The position numbers and the translations under genes are program-made. The notes under the pieces are model-generated. The model was not told the origin of the DNA and made no database searches. It was given only the letters and a program-made list of their open reading frames with translations. A stretch of DNA of 39,371 bases. It comes from Ornithomonoglobus_A sp045532455. GTDB lineage: Bacteria; Bacillota; Clostridia; UBA1381. The stretch covers positions 1 through 39,371 of the forward strand of contig JAZSFX010000040.1 of the NCBI GenBank assembly GCA_045532455.1. The letters run 5' to 3'. How positions within the stretch are numbered: the first letter of the stretch is position 1; each line of letters opens with the position of its first letter. Shown here piece after piece: positions 24,705-32,760 of this stretch.

Positions 24705-25202
24705 ATGAATAATCTTAAAATGATAGCTGCAGCGGCAAACGATTGGGGAATAGGCAAAAGCGGAGATTTACTGTTTTCTATTAAACAGGATATGAAGTTT
24801 TTTAGAGAAACCACAATGGATAATGTTGTAATAATGGGCAGAAAAACACTCGAATCTTTTCCTGGCGGACGTCCGTTAAAAAACCGCGTTAATATTGTGT
24901 TTACACGAAACAAGGATTTTTGTGGGGACGATGTTATATGTGTAAGCTCGGTTGATGAACTCTTCAAAGTGCTTGAAAACTATGGGGATAAAAAGGCTTT
25001 TGTAATAGGTGGAGGAGAAATATACTCGCTTTTGTTACCGTATTGCGACAGTGCATATATAACAAAGGTAAATGCAAAAAAAGACGCCGACACATATATT
25101 CCAAATCTCGATATCGATAGTGAGTGGACAGTTGCCGAGGAGAGTGAGGAATACACAGAGGGCGATTATACCTTTAAGTTTTTGCTATATAAAAGAGCAT
25201 AA
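24705..25202 (+). CDS. folA: Dihydrofolate reductase
   Basis: 165 residues from ATG 24705, chosen because AAGGAGA ends six bases upstream; an upstream in-frame ATG lies inside the previous gene. It reduces dihydrofolate to tetrahydrofolate with NADPH. The N-terminus MIAAAANDWGIGKSG, VIMGRKTLES and GGGEIYSLLLPYCD are DHFR signatures. The substrate-binding acid is Asp29 in IKQDMKFFRETT. The usual LPW before it reads LLF, a change in the active-site loop. It lies ten bases after the glucosaminidase gene and is probably cotranscribed with it. Confidence 0.92.
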   Translation: MNNLKMIAAAANDWGIGKSGDLLFSIKQDMKFFRETTMDNVVIMGRKTLESFPGGRPLKNRVNIVFTRNKDFCGDDVICVSSVDELFKVLENYGDKKAFVIGGGEIYSLLLPYCDSAYITKVNAKKDADTYIPNLDIDSEWTVAEESEEYTEGDYTFKFLLYKRA

Positions 25203-25218
25203 CTAAAAAATTACTTTT

Positions 25219-25246
25219 CACCAAACTATACAAAAAATCATACAAT
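25219..25246 (+). promoter_or_regulatory. Possible mother-cell sporulation sigma promoter (SigK/SigE-like)
   Basis: CACC (25219-25222), 16 bases and CATACAAT (25239-25246) fit the SigK pattern mACm-N16/17-CATAnnnT; the -10 also fits SigE. The predicted start lies only a few bases before the ribosome site, so the leader would be very short. Confidence 0.35.
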
Positions 25247-25268
25247 GTAGTGTAGGGAGGTGAAAAAT

Positions 25269-25658
25269 ATGTGTAATTGTAGATATGAGTGTGCTTACCT
25301 TGCAGTTATAGTAGGCATTATTTCCGGAGTGGCACTTGGTGTTTTGTATGCTCTTGATCTTGTTATGGCAGGAGTTGTATTCTGGGTATATATCCTTATT
25401 GGTGCTCTTGGAATTTTGCTGACTCCGATATATGGTCTGAAAAGCTCATCAAGTTGCAACGAAAGCTGTTTTTGCAGATATCGTGGACCTATAACCATTG
25501 CCGGTGCAGGTGCAATTGTTTTTGCGGCTATTGGCTTGATAGTTCAGTTTATAGCACCCGTAACAGTATTTTCGATTATAATAGGTGTTGCTACTTTCTT
25601 TGCAGTGCTGCTGATTTCTTTGATAGCTTGCCTTGCAAATTGTATATGTGAAGATTAG
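25269..25658 (+). CDS. Cys-rich small membrane protein, unknown function
   Basis: 129 residues from ATG 25269, with AGGGAGG about eight bases upstream; a GTG at 25260 overlaps that site. Four hydrophobic helices (about 8-30, 36-55, 73-95 and 97-120) are flanked by cysteine clusters: MCNCRYEC at the N-terminus, SSCNESCFC between helices 2 and 3, and CLANCICED at the end. I do not recognise a named family. The cysteines suggest metal binding or cross-linking. A possible sporulation-sigma promoter lies upstream. It is followed by a terminator shared with carB. Confidence 0.75.
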   Translation: MCNCRYECAYLAVIVGIISGVALGVLYALDLVMAGVVFWVYILIGALGILLTPIYGLKSSSSCNESCFCRYRGPITIAGAGAIVFAAIGLIVQFIAPVTVFSIIIGVATFFAVLLISLIACLANCICED

Positions 25659-25679
25659 TTGTATAATAAAACAAAAAAG

Positions 25680-25712
25680 GTGGTGTTGCATTAAGCAACA
25701 CCACATTTTATT
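25680..25712. terminator. Bidirectional terminator between the Cys-rich protein gene and carB
   Basis: GTGGTGTTGC (25680-25689), loop ATTAA, GCAACACCAC (25695-25704), with ATTTTATTTTT after it and an A-run before it. It serves two converging genes. Confidence 0.9.
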
Positions 25713-25713
25713 T

Positions 25714-28700
25714 TTATTTAATATCTGCTAACGAAACAATACCAATACTGTCTGAATTATAGCCTGATTTCATAACGTCAACCAATGCGCCTACAGTATC
25801 AAGACTTGTCATAAGAGAGATTGAACATTCTGTTGCAGTTCTTCTTATTTTAAATCCGTCAGAGTTTACGTCGTTACCTTTCTTTGGTGTGTCTATGATT
25901 AAGTCTATCATACCGCTTCTTATTATGTCAAGAACGTTGGGAACTCCCTCGGATATCTTCTTAACAACCTGAACACTTATTCCGTTATCTTCTAAGAATT
26001 TTGCAGTGCCCGCCGTTGCAACAAACTTGCAACCCATCTCGGCAAAGCTCTTAGCTATCGGCAAGAAGTCTTCCTTATCGATGTCCTTTATTGACGCAAG
26101 TATTGTTGAACCTGCTTTTGGAATGGTTGTTCCTGCCGCAACAAAGCCTTTGTACATTGCTTCAACAAAGTTAGAGCCAACACCTAAAACTTCACCTGTT
26201 GACCTCATTTCAGGACCGAGTGATACTTCAACGTTAGGAAGCTTTTCGGTAGAGAATACAGGTACTTTTATTGCAACTGTGTTTGTGATAGGAGCAATAC
26301 CTGTTTCGTAGCCCATATCCTTTAGGGTTTCGCCAAGCATAATTCTTGTTGCAATATCAATAACGGGTACGTTTGTAACCTTTGTTATATATGGTACTGT
26401 ACGTGATGAACGCGGATTAACCTCAATTATATACAATTCATTTCTGAACTCAATAAATTGAATATTAATCATACCAATAACCTTCAGCTCTCTTGCTATT
26501 CTGTAGGTTACGTCTTTGATTTTTTCTACTATCTCATCACTTACGTGTTGTGGGGGATAGATAGAAATTGAGTCGCCACTGTGAACGCCTGCACGCTCTA
26601 AGTGCTCCATTATACCGGGAATTAAAACGTCTTCGCCATCACAGATAGCGTCAACCTCCAACTCGCGACCACCGAGGTATCTGTCTATAAGAACAGGGTT
26701 TTTCTTGTCCTTTTCAAATGCGTCTTTTAAGTATCTTACAAGGTCATCTTCGTTTCTTGTAATTTCCATACCCTGACCGCCAAGAACGTATGACGGACGA
26801 ACAAGCAATGGATATTCAAGTCTTTGTGCTTCCTGTACACCCTCATCAACAGACCATACTGCCTTGCCCTTAGGACGTTTAATATCAAGCTTTTCGAGCA
26901 TTTCGTCAAACTTTTCTCTGTCTTCTGCTTCGTCTATCTGTTTTGGTTGTGTACCAAGCACCTTAACACCCATATCGTCAAGGAAGTTAGCAAGCTTTAT
27001 TGCAGTTTGTCCGCCAAATTGCAATATTACTCCGTCAGGCTTTTCAAGCTCAATAATGTTGTATACGTCTTCCTCTGTTAATGGCTCAAAGTATAGCTTA
27101 TCTGAAGTATCAAAGTCTGTAGAAACAGTTTCGGGGTTGTAGTTTATTATAATTGTTTCTATGCCTGCTCTTTGTAAAGATAATACAGAGTGAACTGAAC
27201 AGTAGTCAAATTCAATACCCTGACCTATTCTTATAGGACCTGAGCCTATAACTATAACCTTTTTCTTATCTGATGGAACTGCCTCAGTTATTTCGTCGTA
27301 GGTTGAGTAGTAATATGGTGAAACTGCCTCGAATTCGCCTGCACATGTATCAACCATTTTATAAACAGGCTTAATTCCAAGCTCAAGACGCTTTTTGTAA
27401 ACCTCATCGCCGCCGCAATCTATAAGCTCTGCAATACCCTTATCGCTGAAGCCCATCTTTTTGTATTTCTTCATAACATCATAGGTTATGGTATCGAGTG
27501 TATATGTTTTTAATTCTTCCTCTGCCATAACGATATTCTGAATTTTGTGCAGGAAGAACATATCCATACCTGTTATTTCGCTAAGCTTGTTAAGGTTGTA
27601 TTTTCTTCTTATAAGTTCTGCAAGGTCGAATAATCTCTCGTCGTCAGGAACAACAACTCTGCTCTTTAACTCAGCAGTTGTTCGTTTCTTTGCAGCTTTA
27701 TGCTCAAGTGTGTATTGTTTTATTTCCAATGAACGAATACCCTTTAAAAGTGAGCTTTCAAAGGTGTTCGAAATAGACATTACCTCACCCGTTGCCATCA
27801 TCTTTGTACCAAGATTTCTCTTTGCGCCAAAGAATTTATCAAATGGCCATTTCGGAATTTTTGTTACAACGTAGTCTATTGTAGGCTCAAAGCATGCAAA
27901 GGTTTTACCCGTTACTGCATTTTTGATTTCGTCAAGGTTGTAGCCTAATGCAATCTTTGCCGCAATCTTTGCAATGGGGTAGCCTGTTGCTTTTGATGCA
28001 AGTGCTGATGAACGGCTCACTCTTGGGTTGATTTCTATTACTGCATAGTCAAAGCTTTCGGGGTCAAGTGCAAACTGAACGTTACATCCGCCCTTGATTT
28101 CGATTGAGTTAATAATATCAAGCGCAGCTTTTCTTAACATTTCGTATTCTTTATCTGCAAGAGTAAGCGCAGGCGCAACAACTATTGAGTCGCCTGTGTG
28201 TACGCCAACGGGGTCGACATTTTCCATTGAACAGATTGTAATACTGTTGCCTGCACCATCTCTCATTACTTCGAATTCAATTTCTTTCCAGCCTTTTATT
28301 GATTTTTCCAAAAGTGCTTGTCCCACTCTCGAAAGGTGCAGACCCTGTGAAAGAATTTCGATAAGCTGTTCCTCATTTTCAGCTATACCGCCGCCTGTAC
28401 CGCCAAGTGTATATGCAGGTCTAATAATAACAGGGTAGCCGATTTTTTTAGCAAATACAATACCGTCTTCAACTGTTGTAACAATCTCCGATGGTGCAAT
28501 CGGTTGATTTGTACGCTCCATAAGCTTTTTAAAGCTATCACGGTCCTCGCCCTCTTTAATTGACTCGATTGAAGTACCGATTACGTTTACACCGTACTTT
28601 TGGAGTATGCCTGAGTCGTATAGCTCACATGCAAGGTTAAGACCTGTCTGACCGCCCATGCCTGCAATAATAGAGTCGGGACGTTCCTTTTTGATTATCT

Positions 28701-28926
28701 TTTCGATATTATCTATTGTAAGAGGCTCAATATATGTGCTTGTTGCCATGCCTCTGTCTGTCATTATAGTAGCAGGGTTGGAGTTAATTAAAACAACCTC
28801 AATACCTTCCTCTTTAATTGCCTGACAAGCCTGTGTACCTGAATAGTCAAACTCGGCAGCTTGTCCGATTATAATAGGACCTGAGCCTATTACAAGAACT
28901 TTTTTAATGGATTTATTTAAAGGCAT
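25714..28926 (-). CDS. carB: Carbamoyl-phosphate synthase large subunit CarB
   Basis: 1070 residues, full length. It makes carbamoyl phosphate from bicarbonate, ammonia (from CarA) and two ATP, for both pyrimidine and arginine synthesis. Two homologous ATP-grasp halves are visible: VLVIGSGPIIIGQAAEFDYSGTQAC at the start and VIVIGSGPIRIGQGIEFDYCSVHS near residue 560. NPRVSRSSALASKATGYPIA and NPRSSRTVPYITKVTNVP mark the metal-binding segments of each half. The last 140 residues are the MGS-like allosteric domain. It begins one base after the carA stop. Confidence 0.97.
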   Translation of the reverse strand: MPLNKSIKKVLVIGSGPIIIGQAAEFDYSGTQACQAIKEEGIEVVLINSNPATIMTDRGMATSTYIEPLTIDNIEKIIKKERPDSIIAGMGGQTGLNLACELYDSGILQKYGVNVIGTSIESIKEGEDRDSFKKLMERTNQPIAPSEIVTTVEDGIVFAKKIGYPVIIRPAYTLGGTGGGIAENEEQLIEILSQGLHLSRVGQALLEKSIKGWKEIEFEVMRDGAGNSITICSMENVDPVGVHTGDSIVVAPALTLADKEYEMLRKAALDIINSIEIKGGCNVQFALDPESFDYAVIEINPRVSRSSALASKATGYPIAKIAAKIALGYNLDEIKNAVTGKTFACFEPTIDYVVTKIPKWPFDKFFGAKRNLGTKMMATGEVMSISNTFESSLLKGIRSLEIKQYTLEHKAAKKRTTAELKSRVVVPDDERLFDLAELIRRKYNLNKLSEITGMDMFFLHKIQNIVMAEEELKTYTLDTITYDVMKKYKKMGFSDKGIAELIDCGGDEVYKKRLELGIKPVYKMVDTCAGEFEAVSPYYYSTYDEITEAVPSDKKKVIVIGSGPIRIGQGIEFDYCSVHSVLSLQRAGIETIIINYNPETVSTDFDTSDKLYFEPLTEEDVYNIIELEKPDGVILQFGGQTAIKLANFLDDMGVKVLGTQPKQIDEAEDREKFDEMLEKLDIKRPKGKAVWSVDEGVQEAQRLEYPLLVRPSYVLGGQGMEITRNEDDLVRYLKDAFEKDKKNPVLIDRYLGGRELEVDAICDGEDVLIPGIMEHLERAGVHSGDSISIYPPQHVSDEIVEKIKDVTYRIARELKVIGMINIQFIEFRNELYIIEVNPRSSRTVPYITKVTNVPVIDIATRIMLGETLKDMGYETGIAPITNTVAIKVPVFSTEKLPNVEVSLGPEMRSTGEVLGVGSNFVEAMYKGFVAAGTTIPKAGSTILASIKDIDKEDFLPIAKSFAEMGCKFVATAGTAKFLEDNGISVQVVKKISEGVPNVLDIIRSGMIDLIIDTPKKGNDVNSDGFKIRRTATECSISLMTSLDTVGALVDVMKSGYNSDSIGIVSLADIK

Positions 28927-28927
28927 A

Positions 28928-29980
28928 TTATTTTACCTCCTCTAAGAATCTGTCAAACATAAGCATTGTATCTAAAGGACCCGGAGCTGCTTCGGGGTGG
29001 AACTGTACACTCTCAACGGAGTATTTCTTGTGCGATATACCCTCGCATGTTCCGTCATTTACGTTTACGAATGTTTCTTCTACATCCTCGGGATAATCTG
29101 TAAGAATGTAGTTGTGGCTCTGGGTTGTTATATAAACCTTGCCGCTTTTTACGTCTTTTACGGGTTGGTTTCCGCCATGATGACCAAACTTCATTTTCTC
29201 GATTTTGCAGCCTAAAGCAAGACCGATTATGATATGACCCGTACATATACCGCGTATAGGATATTTTCCTATTAATTCTTTTATGGTTTCAACTGTACCG
29301 GGGGCGTCTTGCGGATTGCCAGGACCGCTCGAAACAAATACAACGTCGGGGTTAAGCTTTTCAATTTCAGTACTTGTTACATCTGCACGCAAAACTGTTA
29401 TTTTGCAATCACGTTCTTTAAGTTGAGTAAGAATAGAATTCTTTGTTCCCAAATCAATAAATGCAACGTGAGTGCTTCCTTTTTCGTTTATTACATAGCT
29501 CTTTTTTGTGGTTGATTGCATTATAACGTCTTTGTTATCGAGAGCGTTCATAAGTGCAAATGCCTCTTTATCGGATGGCTCGCCTTTCATTATAGCGCCC
29601 TTCATAGAACCTGTATCGCGAAGCACACGTGTAAGTGCTCTTGTATCAATGCCCTCAAGACCTACAACGCCTTGCTCTCTTAGAAAATCGTCAATATTCA
29701 TTTCATTTCTGAAGTTTGACGGATTGTTGCATTTTTCACGTACAATAAGCGCGTTAAGGTGAGTGTGTTTCGATTCGCCGTCCTCTAAATTTATTCCGTA
29801 ATTTCCTACAAGTGGGAATGTCATAGTAACAATTTGTCCTGCAAAGGCAGGGTCAGTTAATTCCTCCTGATAGCCTGTCATACCCGTTGTGAACACCACT
29901 TCTCCGGCAATGTTTTTTGTTTTACCAAACATTTCACCGCTAAAGCGCATACCGTTTTCCAAAATAAGCTGTGCCTTCAT
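28928..29980 (-). CDS. carA: Carbamoyl-phosphate synthase small (glutaminase) subunit CarA
   Basis: 350 residues. The N-terminal CPSase_sm domain (GMTGYQEELTDPAFAGQIVTM) is followed by a class I glutamine amidotransferase domain that releases ammonia from glutamine for CarB. The catalytic triad Cys246 (GICTGH), His328 and Glu330 (QFHPE) is intact. Residues that normally contact glutamine are changed: the Gln of GICLGHQ is Ile250, and the usual QNHG(F/Y) is QSHNY (288-291). The RBS GAAAGGGG lies about 12 bases before the ATG. A leader ORF and terminator stand upstream. Confidence 0.95.
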   Translation of the reverse strand: MKAQLILENGMRFSGEMFGKTKNIAGEVVFTTGMTGYQEELTDPAFAGQIVTMTFPLVGNYGINLEDGESKHTHLNALIVREKCNNPSNFRNEMNIDDFLREQGVVGLEGIDTRALTRVLRDTGSMKGAIMKGEPSDKEAFALMNALDNKDVIMQSTTKKSYVINEKGSTHVAFIDLGTKNSILTQLKERDCKITVLRADVTSTEIEKLNPDVVFVSSGPGNPQDAPGTVETIKELIGKYPIRGICTGHIIIGLALGCKIEKMKFGHHGGNQPVKDVKSGKVYITTQSHNYILTDYPEDVEETFVNVNDGTCEGISHKKYSVESVQFHPEAAPGPLDTMLMFDRFLEEVK

Positions 29981-30024
29981 CTTAAAAATTATCCCCTTTC
30001 TTTGTTAATAAACCATCAATTTAC

Positions 30025-30054
30025 AAAAAAAAATTGACAATGGAATTGTCAATT
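30025..30054 (-). terminator. Attenuator terminator upstream of carA
   Basis: On the minus strand AATTGACAAT (30054-30045), loop TCC, ATTGTCAATT (30041-30032) and then a run of eight to nine Ts. It lies 45 bases before carA, downstream of its promoter. The stop codon of the leader ORF (30051-30049) is inside its first arm. The first arm plus loop (ACAATTCC, 30049-30042) can pair instead with GGAATTGT (30103-30096). Confidence 0.85.
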
Positions 30055-30135
30055 AAAAACAGAAATACCAAACAAAGATAAAATATAACCATCAAACAAT
30101 TCCGATTTGTGATTGTTACGTTCGTATTTACACAT
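30049..30135 (-). CDS. Putative carAB leader peptide (28 residues)
   Basis: ATG at 30135 with AAGGAGATATAGCT directly before it, a strong ribosome site. The frame encodes 28 residues beginning MCKYERNNHKSELFDG and stops at TGA 30051-30049, inside the terminator arm. The second half of the message (30090-30055) has 24 U in 36 bases. Too short to be an enzyme, and its position points to attenuation by ribosome movement. One Arg codon (codon 6) is present; there is no run of regulatory codons. Whether the peptide itself matters is unknown. Confidence 0.65.
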   Translation of the reverse strand: MCKYERNNHKSELFDGYILSLFGISVFN

Positions 30136-30184
30136 AGCTATATCTCCTTTTTTTAGTATTTATCATTATTTGTATCTGTATGCC

Positions 30185-30197
30185 GACACATAGTGTC
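30185..30197 (-). promoter_or_regulatory. Possible pause hairpin in the carAB leader
   Basis: GACAC (minus 30197-30193) pairs with GTGTC (30189-30185) around three bases, about ten bases after the predicted start of transcription. Only 5 bp, so weak by itself. Confidence 0.35.
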
Positions 30198-30211
30198 AAA
30201 CCCTTTTATCT

Positions 30212-30240
30212 ATTATATCACCAATCAAATTTTTTGTCAA
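30212..30240 (-). promoter_or_regulatory. Promoter of the carAB operon
   Basis: Minus-strand TTGACA (30240-30235), 17 bases and TATAAT (30217-30212), a perfect SigA consensus. The start near 30205 gives a leader of about 225 bases before carA. No PyrR-type binding loop or T-box was recognised in it. Confidence 0.85.
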
Positions 30241-30343
30241 TAATTTACTCACATTTTCTTTAGTTTGTTAATTTCATATAATTTTGATATGTGTAGTTTT
30301 AAAATTTTAAAAATATTGTATAAAATTGTAATTTAACAAAAGA

Positions 30344-30368
30344 GGGTGCTGTACCAAAAACAACACCC
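30344..30368 (-). terminator. Terminator after the ECF transporter gene
   Basis: On the minus strand GGGTGTTGT (30368-30360) pairs with ACAGCACCC (30352-30344), one G-U pair, followed by TCTTTTGTT. It separates this unit from the carAB promoter. Confidence 0.75.
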
Positions 30369-30375
30369 CATAGAT

Positions 30376-32760
30376 TTAAAGCAGTCCGTATTTGTTTTTT
30401 ACTCTGTTCAGTTTTTCTATCATAACGGGCGCTATAAGCCACAAAAAGATAGTTGTGGAAATGGCTTGTACAAGGTCGATGGGAAAACCCATAGCGTATG
30501 AGGATAAAATCATTCCCCGTGTTATTTTACCTTGTCCCATAATAACGGACGCAGGATTCATTATTCCGCCGTGTATTATCATTGCAACCAAAAATCCGAA
30601 TAATGACATTGGTATTCTCTTTTGCCATTTTGGTCTTTTATTAAATACTAAACCGCCAAGCATTCCCATAAGTCCGTATGTAAACATCTGCCACGGTGTC
30701 CACGCACCCTGACCAAAATACATATTAGAAACAAACATTGAGAGTGCACCCACCAAGAAACCTGTTTCGCCGCCAAGCGCAATACCCGAAATTATTACTA
30801 TTGCCAGAAATGGCTTTGCAGCAGGTACGGAAGCAAATGCAACACGAGAAGCAACCGCAATAGCGCACATTACAGAAATTATAATTACCTCGCGTGCTTT
30901 GGGTGAGCGCCCCTCAAAAATAAGTGCAAAAGGTACAAGTGCCTCTATAACCATCAAAAGACTTATAAGGTTGTACTGCTCGTCGTTCAAGAAATATATT
31001 CCGCAAAACATAGTTAAGGGAATAGCAAAAAGCGACATTATAACCGACACAACAGTGCGACCTGGTAACTTTGTCTTGTTTTTTTGGTTAATTTCCTTTT
31101 CGTTTTGTAAAACCGTCTGCTTTTGCACTACATATTCCAAATGGGATACACGATCCTCGTCTCCTCCCAAAGCAGAGGTTATATCACTGAGAGTTATAGC
31201 CTCGGGCAGTATCTCTTTTGCCATTCTGTTTGCCGAGGTGGTGTAATAACTGTTAGATGAAAAGAATTCATATGTATTTACGGGTGTTGTCAATCCGCCG
31301 TCAAAAAACATAGTACACTTATGTGCACATTCGGCGCAAAAATCCAAATCGTGCGATACCATAATTATAGTAACACCGTTTGCTGATACACTCTTTAAAA
31401 GTGCACATATTTCTTCCTTGCATAATGCGTCAATACTGTTTGTAGGCTCGTCTAAAAGTAAAATATCGGGGTTGGTTAAAAGAAGCTTTGCTAAAGCTAC
31501 CTTTTGCGTTTCGCCGCCCGAAAGGTCAAACGGATGACGGTTTAACAGTGCAGAAATTTTGCATACATTTGCTATGTATTCAACACGTTCCATTTTTTCT
31601 TCTTCACTACCGCAGACAATACTGTATAAATCCTCAAATACTGTCTTTTTCACAAACAAAAGCTTTGGCTCTTGCGGCAAAAGTGCAACCTTACCTTTTG
31701 TAACAACAGAGCCACTATATTGCTTTTTAACGTTTGCAATTAACGATAAAAGTGTACTTTTTCCAATACCGTTTGAGCCATTTATTGCAAGTATCTCGCC
31801 TTTGTGTACTTTAAGATTAAGATTCTTTATAATGTCCCTGCCATTTTTTTCGTACCTGAAAAAGACATTTTTTAAATGAACGCTAACCTCGTCTGATATG
31901 TCTTTGTTTTTCTTTGCTATTTGTGTTTTAATCAAATTCTGTTTTCCTAACCACGCGCGTCCCTCGCGTATTGTAATGGGACAAATATCATCACTGTTAC
32001 TTGCACCATAAACACGCATTGGTGTAGGAAGTGCCTTTACAATACTACTGCTTTTATCTCTTAATATTTTTCCTGCTTCAGCGGGGGAGGCGTCGCATAT
32101 AACTCTACCGTTTTCTAGTACAATTACCTTATCGGAGAGTGCAAACACCTCATTAAGATTATGCTCGGTAATTATAATGGTTGTCCCGATTTCACGGTTT
32201 ATTCTCTCAAGTTCTGCAATGAATTTTGTGCTTGCTATCGGGTCAAGACGACATGTTGGCTCATCAAGTACTATAACCGACGGACGCATAGCCATAACCG
32301 ACGCCAAATTAACAATTTGCTTTTGTCCGCCCGAGAGCTCATCAATATTTTTATTCCATATATCCTGTATACCAAAAAATGCAGTAGTTTCAGCTACACG
32401 TGTATGAATTTCGCGGCTTTCAAAGCCAAGACTTTCAAGCCCGAAGGCAATCTCGTGATACACCTTATCGGTAACAGACTGCACCTCGGGGTTTTGCATA
32501 ATAAACGCGATTTTTTCGCACTCATCACGTCCTGAAATATCCTTTAGCGGTTTACCCTCAAACAAAATCTCACCGCGTGATGCACCGTGCGGTGCGAGGG
32601 ATGGCTTAAGATGTTTAATAAGTGTGGTTTTTCCTGAGCCTATATGACCGCAAATAGTAACAAAACTGCCTTTTTCTATTTCTATATTTATATTATCAAG
32701 AGCGTTTTTTTCGCTGCCCGGGTATGCAAAACTCAGATTTTTGATTGTATAGCTTTCCAC
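30376..32760 (-). CDS. ECF transporter fusion: two ATPase domains plus S component
   Basis: 794 residues from GTG 32760, which has GGGAGG seven bases upstream; the longer frame runs into ecfT. Two ABC ATPase domains lie in tandem: the first with CGHIGSGKTT, LSGGQKQ and VIVLDEPTCRLD (about 1-240), the second with NGSNGIGKST, LSGGETQK and ILLLDEPTNSID (about 285-490). The last 230 residues form about six membrane helices resembling an ECF substrate-binding (S) component. Together with EcfT just upstream this makes a complete vitamin/metal uptake system in two polypeptides. Substrate unknown: no riboswitch is seen. It overlaps ecfT by 28 bases. Confidence 0.85.
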   Translation of the reverse strand: MESYTIKNLSFAYPGSEKNALDNINIEIEKGSFVTICGHIGSGKTTLIKHLKPSLAPHGASRGEILFEGKPLKDISGRDECEKIAFIMQNPEVQSVTDKVYHEIAFGLESLGFESREIHTRVAETTAFFGIQDIWNKNIDELSGGQKQIVNLASVMAMRPSVIVLDEPTCRLDPIASTKFIAELERINREIGTTIIITEHNLNEVFALSDKVIVLENGRVICDASPAEAGKILRDKSSSIVKALPTPMRVYGASNSDDICPITIREGRAWLGKQNLIKTQIAKKNKDISDEVSVHLKNVFFRYEKNGRDIIKNLNLKVHKGEILAINGSNGIGKSTLLSLIANVKKQYSGSVVTKGKVALLPQEPKLLFVKKTVFEDLYSIVCGSEEEKMERVEYIANVCKISALLNRHPFDLSGGETQKVALAKLLLTNPDILLLDEPTNSIDALCKEEICALLKSVSANGVTIIMVSHDLDFCAECAHKCTMFFDGGLTTPVNTYEFFSSNSYYTTSANRMAKEILPEAITLSDITSALGGDEDRVSHLEYVVQKQTVLQNEKEINQKNKTKLPGRTVVSVIMSLFAIPLTMFCGIYFLNDEQYNLISLLMVIEALVPFALIFEGRSPKAREVIIISVMCAIAVASRVAFASVPAAKPFLAIVIISGIALGGETGFLVGALSMFVSNMYFGQGAWTPWQMFTYGLMGMLGGLVFNKRPKWQKRIPMSLFGFLVAMIIHGGIMNPASVIMGQGKITRGMILSSYAMGFPIDLVQAISTTIFLWLIAPVMIEKLNRVKNKYGLL

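Noticed and set aside
30194..30199. Second TTGACA in the carAB leader as another promoter
   Set aside because: No -10 element at 16-18 bases; it lies inside the transcribed leader and in the small pause hairpin.
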